The position numbers were made by a program, and so were the translations under genes. A DNA stretch of 64,000 bases, from positions 1,123,515,244-1,123,579,243 of the forward strand of contig OY856412.1 in NCBI GenBank assembly GCA_963693085.1, read 5' to 3'. Below are positions 22,423 through 33,365 of the stretch, one piece after another (position 1 is the stretch's first letter; every line of letters starts with the position of its first letter). The notes below the pieces were generated by a model, which worked only from the letters and a program-made list of their open reading frames with translations, was not told the DNA's origin and made no database searches. Origin of the DNA: Alisma plantago-aquatica (Eukaryota; Streptophyta; Magnoliopsida; Alismatales; Alismataceae).

Positions 22423-23475
22423 TTGCCCATGTGTATAGTATCAGCTATTGTAGTTGATAAGATGATGAGAAAGGGGTGTGAGGCCTTTTTAGCACATGTG
22501 GTGGATGCTAGGATAGAGAAAAGAGCAGTCAGTCTAGTAGATATTCCAATAGTATGTCAGTTTTCACATGTCTTCCCTGATGAGTTACCAGGATTACCAC
22601 CTAAAAGAGATATTGACTTTGAGATACAGACTTTACCTAGTAGACATCCAGTAGCATTACCTACCTATAGAATGGCACCTGGGGAGTTAAAGGAATTAAA
22701 AACCTAGCTATAGGAGTTGTTGAATAAAGTATTTATTCAACCCAGTACATCACCTTGGGGAGCTCCAGTACTATTTGTGAAAAACAAGGATAGAACCATG
22801 TGGTTGTGTATAGATGATAGACAATTGAATAAGATAACAATTAACAATAAATATCATTTGCCTAGGATTGAAGACCTATTTGATCAACTCTGTGAGGAAA
22901 CAATCTTTTCAAAGTTAGATCTCAGGTCAAGTTATCATCAGCTAAGGATAAAGGAATTTGATGTACCTAAGTCGACATTCAGAATGAGGTATGGACACTA
23001 TGAGTTTGTAGTTATGGCTTTTGGATTAACAAATGCCCCTGCAGCCTTTATGGACATGATGAATAGGGTTTTCAGATCATATTTAGATCAATTCATAGTA
23101 GTGTTTATAGACAACATCCTTATATATTCTAAAGATGCGGAATGACATGAGAAACATCTAAGGATAGCCATGCAGTTGTTAAGGCAACATCATCTTTATG
23201 CTAAGTTTAGCATATGTGAGTTTTGGTTGGCTGAAGTATCTTTCCTTGGACATGTCATATCAGGAGAAGGGGTTAGTGTTGACCCTAAGAAGGTAGAATA
23301 TGTTCTTCAGTGGGAGCAACCTATGACCCCTACTGAGATTAGAAGTTTCCTATGGTTAGTAGGATATTACAGGAGGTTTATAAGGAACTTCAGTGCAATA
23401 GCAGTGCCTCTTACATGCTTAACAAGGAAGGATGTACCTTTTGTTTGGTCTGAGTCATGTGAGAAAACTTTCTAA
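22423..23475 (+). pseudogene. pol: GypB reverse transcriptase
   Basis: A single frame covers the whole domain. It carries [98 protein letters not shown] and the catalytic block FIDNILIYS. The second aspartate of the F-x-D-D motif is asparagine (codon AAC at 23113-23115), which should abolish polymerase activity. In-frame stops are at 22705 and 22711 (both TAG where related elements have glutamine), 23143 (TGA) and 23473 (TAA). No frameshift is needed within the domain. Confidence 0.92.
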
Positions 23476-23990
23476 AATTTAAAGAAGTTAACAACAGCAC
23501 CAGTCTTGATATTATTGGAGGCAGATAAGGGCTATGTGGTTTTTTGTGATGCATCCAGGAGAGGTTTGGGATGTGTTCTTATGCAAGAAGGGAAGGTGGT
23601 GGCCTATGCTTCTAGAAAACTTAAGAAGAATGAAGAAAACTATCCCATACACGATCTTGAGTTGGCAGCAGTAGTGCATGCTCTGAAGACATGGTGTCAT
23701 TGCCTATATGGTGAATCATGTCAGGTTTTTACTGATCATAAGAGTCTAAAGTATATTTTCACATAGAAGGATCTCAATCTGAGACAAGATGATAATCAAC
23801 AATGATGTCACTATTGATTATCATCTTGGAAAGGCCAATATAGTAGCAGATGCTCTGAGTAGAAAGTTAGCATCGCCTGTGAAAATATTTACAATGTCAT
23901 GTGTAAAAAGAGACATGTTAGTTAGGATGAGAGAGATTAATTTGGATCTGAATGTGTCTGATCAAGGTGGACTGATTGCACAAATGTAGG
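23476..23990 (+). pseudogene. pol: GypB RNase H
   Basis: RNase H domain downstream of reverse transcriptase in the same frame. Blocks are [13 protein letters not shown] with the first catalytic aspartate, [23 protein letters not shown] with the glutamate, and [15 protein letters not shown] with the next aspartate. A TAG at 23764 replaces the usual glutamine after YIFT. A frame change near 23770-23790 leads into DYHLGKANIVADALSRK, the normal end of the domain with its last aspartate. Confidence 0.88.
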
Positions 23991-25071
23991 TTAGACCTAC
24001 ATTTTATGACCGGATTCAGGAGCTTCAACATAGTGACAGAGAATTGCAATAGATCATTAATGATATGACCAAAGAAAAGAGATCAGAGTTCAGATTTTCA
24101 AATGATGGGTTGTTGTATCTACATGATAGATTGTGTGTGCCAGATGACACTGAGTTAAAGAAGAAATTCTTGATGAAGCTCATTCTTCTATGTATGCAAT
24201 GCATCCCGGTAACACAAAGATGTATAGAAACCTAAAGGAGTTGTATTGGTGGTCAGGTATGAAGAAGGATGTGGTTGAGTATGTGGCTAAGTGTAATGTA
24301 TGTCAACAAGTCAAGGTTGAACATCAGAAGCCGGCAGGTACTCTGCAATCACTTTCTATCCCTGAATGGAAGTGGGAACATATCACGATGTATCTTGTGG
24401 TTGGATTACCTAGGACACCATGTGGTTTCAACTCAGTTTGGGTAATAGTAGATAGGATAACAAAGTATTCTCACTTTCTACCAATTAAGACAACATGGGA
24501 TACACCAAAGTTAGCCAAATTCTATATAGATGAGGTAGTTAGATTGCATGGAATACCTATTTCTATAATATCTGATAGAGATCCTAATTTTACATCTAGG
24601 CTTTGGAATCAACTGCAACATCCCTTGGGAACAAAGTTGAAATTTAGCACAACCTTTCATCCTTAGACAAATGGACAGTTAGAGAGGACAATTCAGACCC
24701 TAGAGGATATGCTGAGAGCATGTGTTTTGCAGTTCAGTGGCAGTTGGGATGATCATCTCAGTCTAATGGAGTTCTCCTATAACAACAGTCCCCATTTAAT
24801 CTTAGGCATGGCCCCTTATGAAGCCTTGTATGGAAGAAAATGTAGATCTCTGTTTTGTTGGTATGAAGTTGGAGAAAGGCAAATTTTAGGCCCAGAGTTG
24901 GTGGAAGAAACCACAGAAAAGATATATGTGATCAGACAACAGTTGAAGGCAGCTCAGGACAGACAGAAAATCTATGTAGACAAAAGGCGTAGAACACTTC
25001 AATTTGAGGTTGTGGATGAGGATTATTTGAAAGTTTCACCATGGAAAGTTGTACTAAGGTTTGGAAAGTGA
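23991..25071 (+). pseudogene. pol: GypB integrase with altered first catalytic residue
   Basis: The zinc-binding domain is at about 24175-24320: [21 protein letters not shown], then CNVCQQVK. The catalytic core has [12 protein letters not shown], where related elements have aspartate: the tyrosine codon TAT at 24391-24393 replaces it. The second acidic residue is kept in ISDRDPNF and the glutamate in QLERTIQTLEDMLRACV. A TAG at 24664 replaces the usual glutamine after FHP. The C-terminal GPR-like and SPWKVV blocks run to 25071, where a stop follows FGK. Strand transfer should be lost. Confidence 0.9.
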
Positions 25072-25461
25072 GGCAAACTAACTCCTAGATACATGGGTCC
25101 CTATCCAATTATTCAAAGAATTGGATCAGTCGCATATAAATTGGAGTTGAGATTGGAGTTAGCCAATTTACACAATGTGTTTCATGTATCAATGTTGAAG
25201 AAGTGTCATCCTGGTACATAAAAGATTGTAGACCTAGATCATATACAGTTGAGAGAGGATATCTCTTAAATTGAAGGACCAATTCAAATTCTAGACTGTA
25301 GTATTCGAAAGCTTAAAAGGAGACAGATACCCCTAGTAAAGGTTCTTTGGAGGAATCATGGTGTAGAAGAAGCTACATAGAAAGTGGATACTAAGATGTT
25401 TAACAAGTGTCCTTTCCTCTTTAGAAATTTTGAGGCAAAATTTTTATTAGAGGGGGAGAAT
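25072..25461 (+). pseudogene. pol: GypB polyprotein tail and polypurine tract
   Basis: Blocks in order: LTPRYMGPYPIIQRIGSVAY, an LHNVFHVSMLKKCHP block, then VKVLWRNHGVEEAT and FRNFEAKFLLEGEN-like residues, the usual gypsy end. There are several stops. A purine run AGAGGGGGAGAA at 25449-25460 directly precedes the 3' LTR and serves as the polypurine tract. Confidence 0.8.
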
Positions 25462-27947
25462 TGTTACAACCCATTCCTAGCTTTACTGGTAATCCAAGAG
25501 ATTTAAGATAATCTTAATTCATGTCATGTTTTTGTTAGTAATATTTTATCTTGTACTTTATCCTAACTTTGGTAACCTTAAATACTTGTTTGGACAACTC
25601 ATAATCATGACTTAAACATACTATAAAGATCCGAGTTGGGTTTAATATAGCATTAACCCATACATGTGTGCAAGAAGAGAGTTAATGACATTGGAGGAAA
25701 TAATTAGTAAATGATTTTTCATTTGATAATATTATCTGTAGGATTGTAGAGAATTTAATTATGAATCCAACAAAAAAAGAATGAATCAAATTTGAGTTAA
25801 AATGAGAGAGTGATGCCTTTTTTAGTAAACATATACCGAGCACTACGACCGCGGTCGACACCGCGACCGCGGTCTACACCGTGATGCTACATCGACACTG
25901 CAACCCATAATGCTACATCAACATCGCGACCGCAGTCTACACCGTGACCCGTGACTGTGCCATTGCATCGACACTGCGACCGCGACACTGCATCGACACG
26001 GCGATCGACGTCGCCCCAGACAACAAATCGTAGAACAATCTTATCTCGAGCTATGCTTATCCATTTTCAATGAAACAAAGTGCATTGGAACTGCGATTCA
26101 ATCCTCTATCATCCCAGACATCCTGCATGATGAGAAGGAAACTTTGAAGGCAATTTCTAGAGAGATTTTTGGGAAAGAGTGTGAAGAATGGTGGAAATCA
26201 AAAGGGGTTGTTATAGATTCGACTTGGTAACTAGGTTTAACCCTTGATTCTTCCTTTTTTCATTCTCCCTTTCTAGAGATCCCCAATCCAGTGATTTTGA
26301 GGTTTGGCATGACCCCCAATCTTATCTTCTACCTACAGAAGATCCTCTTTAGGATTGAGAAACATATTAAAGGGTTGTTTGGAATGAGATCTTGAGGTTT
26401 AAAGCTTGATCCTGACTTGTGTGAGCTAAGATCCAAGATTAGTTGGTGAAAAGACTAAGATCAGTGCTCGTGGATGAAGTTTGTGAGTAGATAATCATCT
26501 TTTAACCTTGATTTAAAGCATATCAATACAAATAATAGTTTCCAGTGTTTGATTCTTTCTCTATGATATTTGTGATGCTTTAAATAAATGTATGTGGTGA
26601 AAATCAGTAGTTGAAATGCTTTATTAATCATATTAATAGTGTTGTATTACCATGTTGAAAGTTTTCTTGTGAATTATCGTGATTCGACAAGTGATGAATG
26701 TGTAAATTGAGGCACCGGAAAGACAGGTTGCCCTAGTTCATATTCTAAGAGTTGGAATATGGTTTTGAAATATATGAAAACTATTTAGTGATTTATTATT
26801 TAAATAGAAGACACTTAATTGTTATAAATAGGGTAATCATTATCTACAATGATGATACTTGTTATATTAACTAATCATCACTAGACATTAGATGTTATGG
26901 ACACTGTAGCATCCTCATAGGATGAGGCCTGCACTGTAGGGAGGAAACGGTTTCCCGACTGGAGGTAGTCCAGATCGAGGTAAGCCGGAGTGTACCAGTA
27001 GGGTGCGGGGGTTTGACCAGTAGGTCAAACTCCTTACAGTTGTGTGGTACCCAACACCAACTGGGTATGCTGGTGGTACCTGTACTACATGTTGTAGTAA
27101 TCAGTGGTCGGTAGGTCCACTGATGCACTTTAAGCCTGAGGGATTTGACTCACTGCCTGAGTACCCAGGTTGAGAGGTGAAGTGTTAGATATCCATCCGC
27201 TCCCATTAGTCGCCGAGAGGCATACGTGTCGATGCCAGCTGCAGACATGGTATTGAGATTAAAGACTTAGGAACTCGGGCATGCTTCTAAGTCTTGTATA
27301 GTGAGATCGTAGCTTGCTGCGATACTTCCACATATTGTGGTACACCACATGTGGATCCAAAGGCATAATAAATGGATTTGAAATAATGAAAATAGTTAGG
27401 TTATCCTTTTATTACATTCAAAATATGTATTACTGCCATGATGAGTGAATTACAGTTTTAAACTGTCGTGCTTACATGATTGCATTTAAGTTCTATTACT
27501 TGTAAACATCATAAATATATCTTGGTTACCTGTTGATTCTCTACTTACTGAGCCAGTAGCTCACCAACCTACTGAACAATTTTTTAGGTAAAGGATTAGC
27601 TCTCCCGAGGAGTCAAAAGCCAACTTTAATTAAGATTAGCTCAGAGGTCTTGAAAAAAGAGTAGTTAGAATAGTTACAGTGTCTCTTATCCTTCCTCTGG
27701 ATCCTGGGATAGAAAGAGTGAGAAAAGAGAGAAGTTTGAAATGTAATGTACATGATGTATATTAAGTGTCAAACTCTTGCTTCTATGTAATAAGACAAGT
27801 TCTATTGTATCTTGTTGTTAAGTTTAATCAAGACTTATCATTCAATAAGTGTTATTATAATATTTATAAAAAAAATATGGCAGATATTTCATCAAAATTA
27901 TGCCCTAATCTCATGATTAGAGGTAATCGTGGGATGCGGGCATAACA
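25462..27947 (+). repeat. GypB 3' LTR
   Basis: 2486 bases, aligned with the 5' LTR. Its word array at 25830-26020 differs in unit number and arrangement from the 5' copy, as expected if the array rearranges faster than the rest. Confidence 0.92.
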
Positions 27948-27952
27948 GCCAC

Positions 27953-28136
27953 CGTCCAAGATAGTGTGTGTGTCTACATCGATGAGGATTGTCATTGGAC
28001 TTACTCCATATGTAGGAATATCTTCATGAAACCATCCTTCCCATTGCATAGTTATTGACGCGATCTACTAGTTAATGGGAAATATTTCAATAAATATTTT
28101 GTTTCCACTACCCATCCAATTATATATTTCCAAACA
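27953..28136 (+). repeat. CopP 5' LTR, terminal part
   Basis: Continues the LTR after GypB. It aligns with 35477-35660 and ends TTTCCAAACA, against TTTCCCTACA in the 3' copy. Confidence 0.85.
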
Positions 28137-28137
28137 G

Positions 28138-28150
28138 TAGTATCAGAGCC
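28138..28150 (+). other. CopP primer-binding site
   Basis: TAGTATCAGAGCC, one base after the LTR, is the Met-tRNA type site with a G-to-A change at the second base. Confidence 0.75.
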
Positions 28151-28281
28151 ACATCAATTAATTACATTTTGTGATAATTGATATGATCAAATTTTGGTTT
28201 TATCATGTTTATTTATTATATGTGATGTGAATATTTAAACTGGTTGATGTGCACATCTGTCTAATAACCAAATAAAGAACC

Positions 28282-28284
<3 letters not shown>

Positions 28285-28350
<66 letters not shown>

Positions 28351-28395
28351 GTGTGTGTGTGTGTCTGTGTGTCAATGTGTGTGTATATATATGAT
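28285..28395. repeat. (AT)32 microsatellite followed by TG-rich tract
   Basis: An uninterrupted AT run of 64 bases (28285-28348), then TG repeats with few interruptions and a short ATATAT end. It sits in the CopP leader between primer-binding site and gag and is likely length-polymorphic. Confidence 0.95.
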
Positions 28396-29680
28396 ACGAT
28401 ATATATGCAATTTACGTGCGTCGCCATAAAATCAGTTTTAATAGTGCATGTAAAGCATGGTTATGGCTAAAACCCTAGATCTATGTGTGCATGGTTGTGG
28501 TTATTTATTCACATTGTTAATCGGTATGTGTATCGAGCCTCTCTCTGCTTTCCAAATGTAAATCAATGATCTTCTTCCTATTTCCCCTTGAATGTAACTC
28601 GTGCTTTTTTCTTATACATTGTAATATGAAATAGGATAGTTTTAATTTATTTTTTGACATGAGATGACGATCTACACAAGACAAAATGACCATCTCATGA
28701 GACGACATGGCCGACAGGAGGACCGATGATGCTAGATGATAGGTTGACAAAATGATTGACTCGTGGCCCAGGTGACCAACAGGAGGTGTCCAGGCGCTGC
28801 TTGGACCTCAGAATGAGACGACTGCTTTAGAAGAGCTCAACCGAGTGACCAGGAGGAGAGGCAACCAGTTCATGAGATGAACTGGTCAACCCAGATTGGT
28901 TCGAGAACGGATATTCACCAACAACAGGCTGCATATAATGTGGACCATAGGTGTTTGTAATTCCTTATGGCTTCAAGGAATTACATTAGTATGGCCATAA
29001 CCATCACTTATGGGTTTTCTTTATTGCATGTTCTCATTTGTGGTTATAGCATATATATGATATGTACTATATATGTGGTGATTGGAAAAAGTATATGTAT
29101 ATACTTATAAATACAAACTCCCTCAATTCAAATAGTAAGTCTTGGATTCCATCCCTTATCAATACACATGAAAAGCTTGATTGACCAATCGTAGATTTGC
29201 ACAAAGCATGGTACATTGTCTATCTTATGGAATTGTGATGGTAGATGTGTAGATTTGCACAAAGCATGGTGTGTATCCATCGTATTGGCTATTGGGTCAG
29301 TCTTAACTGGTGACTTCTAGAGCCCAATCCCAAAGGCATGCAGATGATTATGGCAAGGAGTTGCAAATATCATCTATCTAAGAGTTGCATATGATGCAAT
29401 TGGCATGATGGTCTACCTAAATAGTCAGGTTGTTAGTGATCGGCAAAAACTGACTCATGACTTGATGAAATATGGATCTTGGCCCACTATAATATTGTAT
29501 GCTGCAATATTATGAATTGATATTGAGAGCTATCAATTCGAATAAAATAGTGGCAGTGATAGTTAATTAAAGACCTAAATAATATCATCAAATTTATCAA
29601 ATCAAACCAAATCAAAAATGTTTTGAAAGGTTGCAATATTCCTTTGTAGAATCAAATGTCAAACACAAACATGCTTAAAT
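28396..29680 (+). other. CopP leader, non-coding
   Basis: No domain is visible. Words of the LTR-array type (GACGATC, CATCTCATGAGACGAC) recur at 28660-28900. A 22-base direct repeat starting GTAGATTTGCACAAAGCATG occurs near 29190 and 29248. Confidence 0.5.
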
Positions 29681-29689
29681 TATGATTGA

Positions 29690-30440
29690 TCCTCAAGAAG
29701 GACAAAATGGGATAAAGTTCCATGATTGGTTAAGGACTTGAGAAATGTTCTCACCAATGAGCGAAATCTCTGTCCTTGGTATACCAATGCCAGTGGAACC
29801 CACTCCAAATGTGGTTAAGGCTAAATGGATGCTTATTGGAAGCATGCCAATGAAGCCATAGACATTTGAATACCTAATTCTATGTTGTATGAACTATGAG
29901 TTGCATGAACAACATGATAACATGGAAATTCTTGAGATGGTAACACATGTTAAGAATCATATAAAGAAAAGAAGGTATAATGTCTCCAAAGTGCTAATTG
30001 AGTGCAAACTGACAAAGGAAGATCTGATAGAATCTTGTATGCCCAATATGATTGAACATATGGAAAGATTGGGATTTCTCTTAGGTTAAGAGTTGACCAT
30101 GAATATGATTATTCAAGCATAGCATGAATCATATAGTTGGTTTATCAAATGCTTGGCATGTTGATGCCAAAGCAAGGAAGATAGAATGTCAAATTTGTGA
30201 TGATGATCAGTGGAAGTGAGTCCTAGGTCAAAGGCAAGGCTAAGAAGTGTTCTGAGGCTAAGCTTAAGCCCAAGTCTTCTACACTCAATATATGGAGAAG
30301 GGTAAGTGGAAAATATATGTCCTTTTCACTTAAAGGATAAAGAAAAGAAAGTGTCATCATTGTCACTTGTTTGGACATTGGAAAGGAATTATCCTCTTTA
30401 TAAAGGATCTTAGGAAGAAGATGGAGATAGAGATCTCTAC
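29690..30440 (+). pseudogene. gag: CopP gag, broken
   Basis: Copia Gag of the UBN2/Retrotran_gag_2 type. It starts near 29690 with FHDWLRTLRN. A 66-codon open piece at 29889-30089 reads MNYELHEQHDNMEILEMVTHVK and ends in MIEHMERLGFLL. A zinc-knuckle remnant CHHCHLFGHWK is at about 30340-30375, with the final cysteine missing. The CopM gag contains a matching MNYDLHEKCKDM block. Confidence 0.75.
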
Positions 30441-30449
30441 CTCAGGACC

Positions 30450-31480
30450 TGAGAAGTAGTAAGCTAGGACTGTGCGGAGTAAGGGTTGCTTCCTCTACAT
30501 TTGGAAATTTTCATTCATAGACACATAATAAAATTAGTGAATTGCTATTTTTTACTTGCCTTTGATGAAAACATTATATGTTTTGTATGACAAATGCATT
30601 ATGTTTCATCTTAAAAGATATGAAATTTTATGGAAATGCCCTATGTCTCACAAACTATACTTGATAGTTGTAAAGATAAATGTATATGACACATATATTG
30701 AATGACTTGATAACTCAAACAAACTCAATATCTATAATAATTGTCATCTAGAGCGCATAAATGAGAAATGCATTTCTAGCATCCATGTGCTGGTCATCTT
30801 GACTCTTTTGGTCACTAAACCACTAGAGACATGCATGTCTTGTAAAGTTGTGCAATATGACAAAAGGATCTTCACTAGATGTAATGGGAGATCGAGTATT
30901 CCGTTATGACTAGTACATATTGATGTACACATACCTTTTAGAATGAATGCTAAAGGTAGTTACAAGTACCTCATTATATTTAATGATGTGATCAGTAGAA
31001 TCACTTCAAGTGTTCAAGCAGATCATAAATGAAGTACGTAACTAACTTGGTAAAAGTATGAAGATACCTCGATATGATATACGTTGAAATATCTAAACCA
31101 AGAGTTTTAGGACCTTCTGGGAGATTGTGACAGTGTATCACATTGAAATACACCTAAAACACATTGATGTGTTAGAAAGAAGGTGTCACACCTTGTTAAG
31201 TCGTGGTGAGATTATCAATAAAATCTAACTGATCTTAAAAAAAAATTGGCACACACTTTACACTAAAACAATGTACTGAGTAAATTCGTTCAAAACACAC
31301 CATATGAGATATGGCATGGGAAGTGTCCCGGTGACTCTTTTGTAGTGATTGGGATTGAAAACTTGTATAAGAAAATAGTTTCTTAAAAGTCATTATCCAA
31401 AAATCACATTAATGTTATTTTATTAAATACTACATATATTCCAGCCCAACAATAAAGTGTTTGTTGCTAAGATGTCTGAA
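30450..31480 (+). pseudogene. pol: CopP protease/integrase region, heavily degraded
   Basis: From about 30770 the pre-integrase and integrase order is visible: a GHLDS-like block, a TCMSCK zinc-binding cysteine pair near 30830, LVHIDVHIPF with the first catalytic aspartate near 30915, and KGSYKYLIIFNDVISR near 30955. Later blocks are fragmentary (YEIWHGKCPG near 31310). I cannot place the protease with confidence. Confidence 0.6.
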
Positions 31481-31679
31481 TTCCTAAAGGAAACTCGGTT
31501 CCAAAGGAAACAGTGGGAGTAAAACTAGATCTTGATATCTTTGAGACCAACAAGAAATCATTGAACCTAAAGAGGTACAACAAGGAACAAGGAGAATCAC
31601 AAACTGTTGTGGAATCTCAAGTTCCTTATGTAAACACAGAAGTCATAGTTTTAGTAGAACGCCTTGATTGTGAAAGATT

Positions 31680-32480
31680 ATGATATCTTATAACTCAAGA
31701 TGGAGGTAAGTTGATCATACAATGAGTCAACTGCCTACCTAGAAACTATTGAGGAACCAAAGTATGAGAAATGGCTTGAGGCCATAAGATCAATGATGGA
31801 CTCCATGTAAACCAACAAGGTATGACCTGGGTGGATACACTTGAAGGGGTAAAACCCATTGGGTGCATTTGGGTCTCTGTAAAGAGGACCCAAATGGAAG
31901 GGAAGATTGGTTGCAAAGAGATTCAAAAAGTTAAAGGTGTTGAACAAGACAAAGTATTTCACCAGTTACCATGGTTAAATCCATCCAGATCATGCTCATT
32001 GTTGCATCTTAGTTTGATTGTGGGATTTGGCATATGGATGTTTACACCACATTCCTAGATTGGAATAATTAATAGTATGTGTATGTGACACAACCTAGTG
32101 ATTTTATAAATCCATTAATGCAAATAATGTCTATAATCTACAAAGATTGAAGCAAGCATCTCAGAGCTGGAATCATCTATTTGACAAGACAGTCAGAGGG
32201 TTTGACTTGAATTAGAATGAAGATGGAATCTATGATTATAAAAGATTTAGTGGGAGAATATTTTAATATTCCACATAATGATGAGGAATGGCGTCCTTAT
32301 CCTACATATGTTAAAACCTATCAAGGAAAATACCTTCTATAAGAAGGGTTTAGGTGAACCATCCTATGTGATAGGAATCAAGGTCTATAGAGATAGATCT
32401 AGAAAGCTTCTTGACCTAAGTAAGAGAAAATACATTAGCAAGATGTTGAAGGGTTCAACATGCAAGACTCAATGAGAGAA
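31680..32480 (+). pseudogene. pol: CopP reverse transcriptase, broken
   Basis: Copia-type reverse transcriptase after integrase. Blocks are EPKYEKWLEAIRSMMDSM near 31760, a VKPIGC-like segment near 31850, a degraded palm with PRLE-like residues near 32055, and YVIGIKVYRDRSRKLLDLSKRKYISKML at 32365-32450. The Y-V-D-D catalytic block is not recognisable. Frames change several times. Confidence 0.7.
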
Positions 32481-33240
32481 AATGTGTCCATGTTCCATGG
32501 AGTTTATCTCTCAGGAGCCTACTGTCCCAATTCTTATGAAGAATAGGAACACATAGATGGATGCCATATGCAATTGGATCTATCTTGAATACAATGTTAT
32601 GTACTTATCCAATTAAATTGAATGTATTGGACATGACGAGAAGATATCTAGTAATATCATATGTATTGGACATGATGAGAGGATATCCAGTCATCTCATA
32701 TGTATTTGACATGATGAGAATACATATATATACCTGCCTAGCTATCTCCTATGTATTAGACATGATGAGAAGGTATATGTCAGATACAAGTGAGAGTTAC
32801 CGGACTACCATAAAGAACATCCTTAGATGCTTGTGAATCACTTAAAGGATTGGTTCCTTGGTTATGGTAATAATAAAGAGTTGGATGTAAAGGGTTAAAC
32901 CCATGCTAGCTTCCAAACTGAAAAAATAATAGCAATATAAATTTATATTTCATGTTAAATGAGAACTGTATGCTAGAAAGAGTTATGAGCTAATGATAGT
33001 CATTTGAATCTACAAAAGGAAGTCGAGTATCTCTATGTTATGAGAACAATAGAGGATATTGTATGGATCAAGAAGTTCATATGTGTGAACTTATGTGAGG
33101 TTCCAACCATTGATGACATAGTAGAAATACTAATGGCAACAATGGAGATACTAGTTAAGCTGGAATCTCAGATAGCATACTATGGCATGTCCAAATCATA
33201 CGATTAGTCGTACAGTGAAGAGATGTGAAAAATACAAAAT
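32480..33240 (+). pseudogene. pol: CopP RNase H with internal minisatellite
   Basis: A 39-base tandem repeat at 32622-32790 expands the segment that links reverse transcriptase and RNase H. Downstream, 33004-33207 is an open piece: KEVEYLYVMRTIEDIVWIKK, then CEVPTIDDIVEIL. It matches the end of copia RNase H, where EAEY and the W-(I/L)-K-F block are usual. Catalytic residues are mostly lost. Confidence 0.7.
32622..32790 (+). repeat. Four-copy 39-base in-frame minisatellite
   Basis: Copies start at 32622, 32661, 32700 and 32751 with ATGTATT(G/T/A)GACATGA. Spacing is 39, 39 and 51 bases, all multiples of three. The copies translate as YVLDMMR-type units without a stop. Other copia elements have one such segment here. 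Confidence 0.85.
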
Positions 33241-33348
33241 ACCGACTTAAATTAAATGCTGCTAAACCCGGTTTAAAACAACTTGTGCAGCAGAAGCATG
33301 ATTGTCATGTTAGGTCACACGGGATGAGATCTGTGGGTGATTGGCTCT

Positions 33349-33365
33349 AAGTGCAAGTGGGAGTA
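33349..33365 (+). other. CopP polypurine tract
   Basis: AAGTGCAAGTGGGAGTA directly precedes the 3' LTR. CopM has the equivalent AAGTGCAAGAGGGAGTT on its own strand. Confidence 0.75.

Larger units (their letters stand above)
18184..27947 (+). mobile_element. GypB: near-full-length Ty3/gypsy retrotransposon
   Basis: Two LTRs (18184-20692, 2509 bases; 25462-27947, 2486 bases) both start TGTTACAAC and end AACA. They flank a 4.8-kb interior with primer-binding site, gag, protease, reverse transcriptase, RNase H, integrase and polypurine tract. A perfect GCCAC duplication flanks it inside the CopP 5' LTR. The coding order with integrase after RNase H identifies Ty3/gypsy. It is the best preserved element and the innermost of the nest, but stops and catalytic substitutions leave it inactive. 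Confidence 0.93.

Noticed and set aside
28283..28350. AT run as a replication origin or matrix-attachment site
   Set aside because: A plain microsatellite is sufficient; no other supporting sequence.
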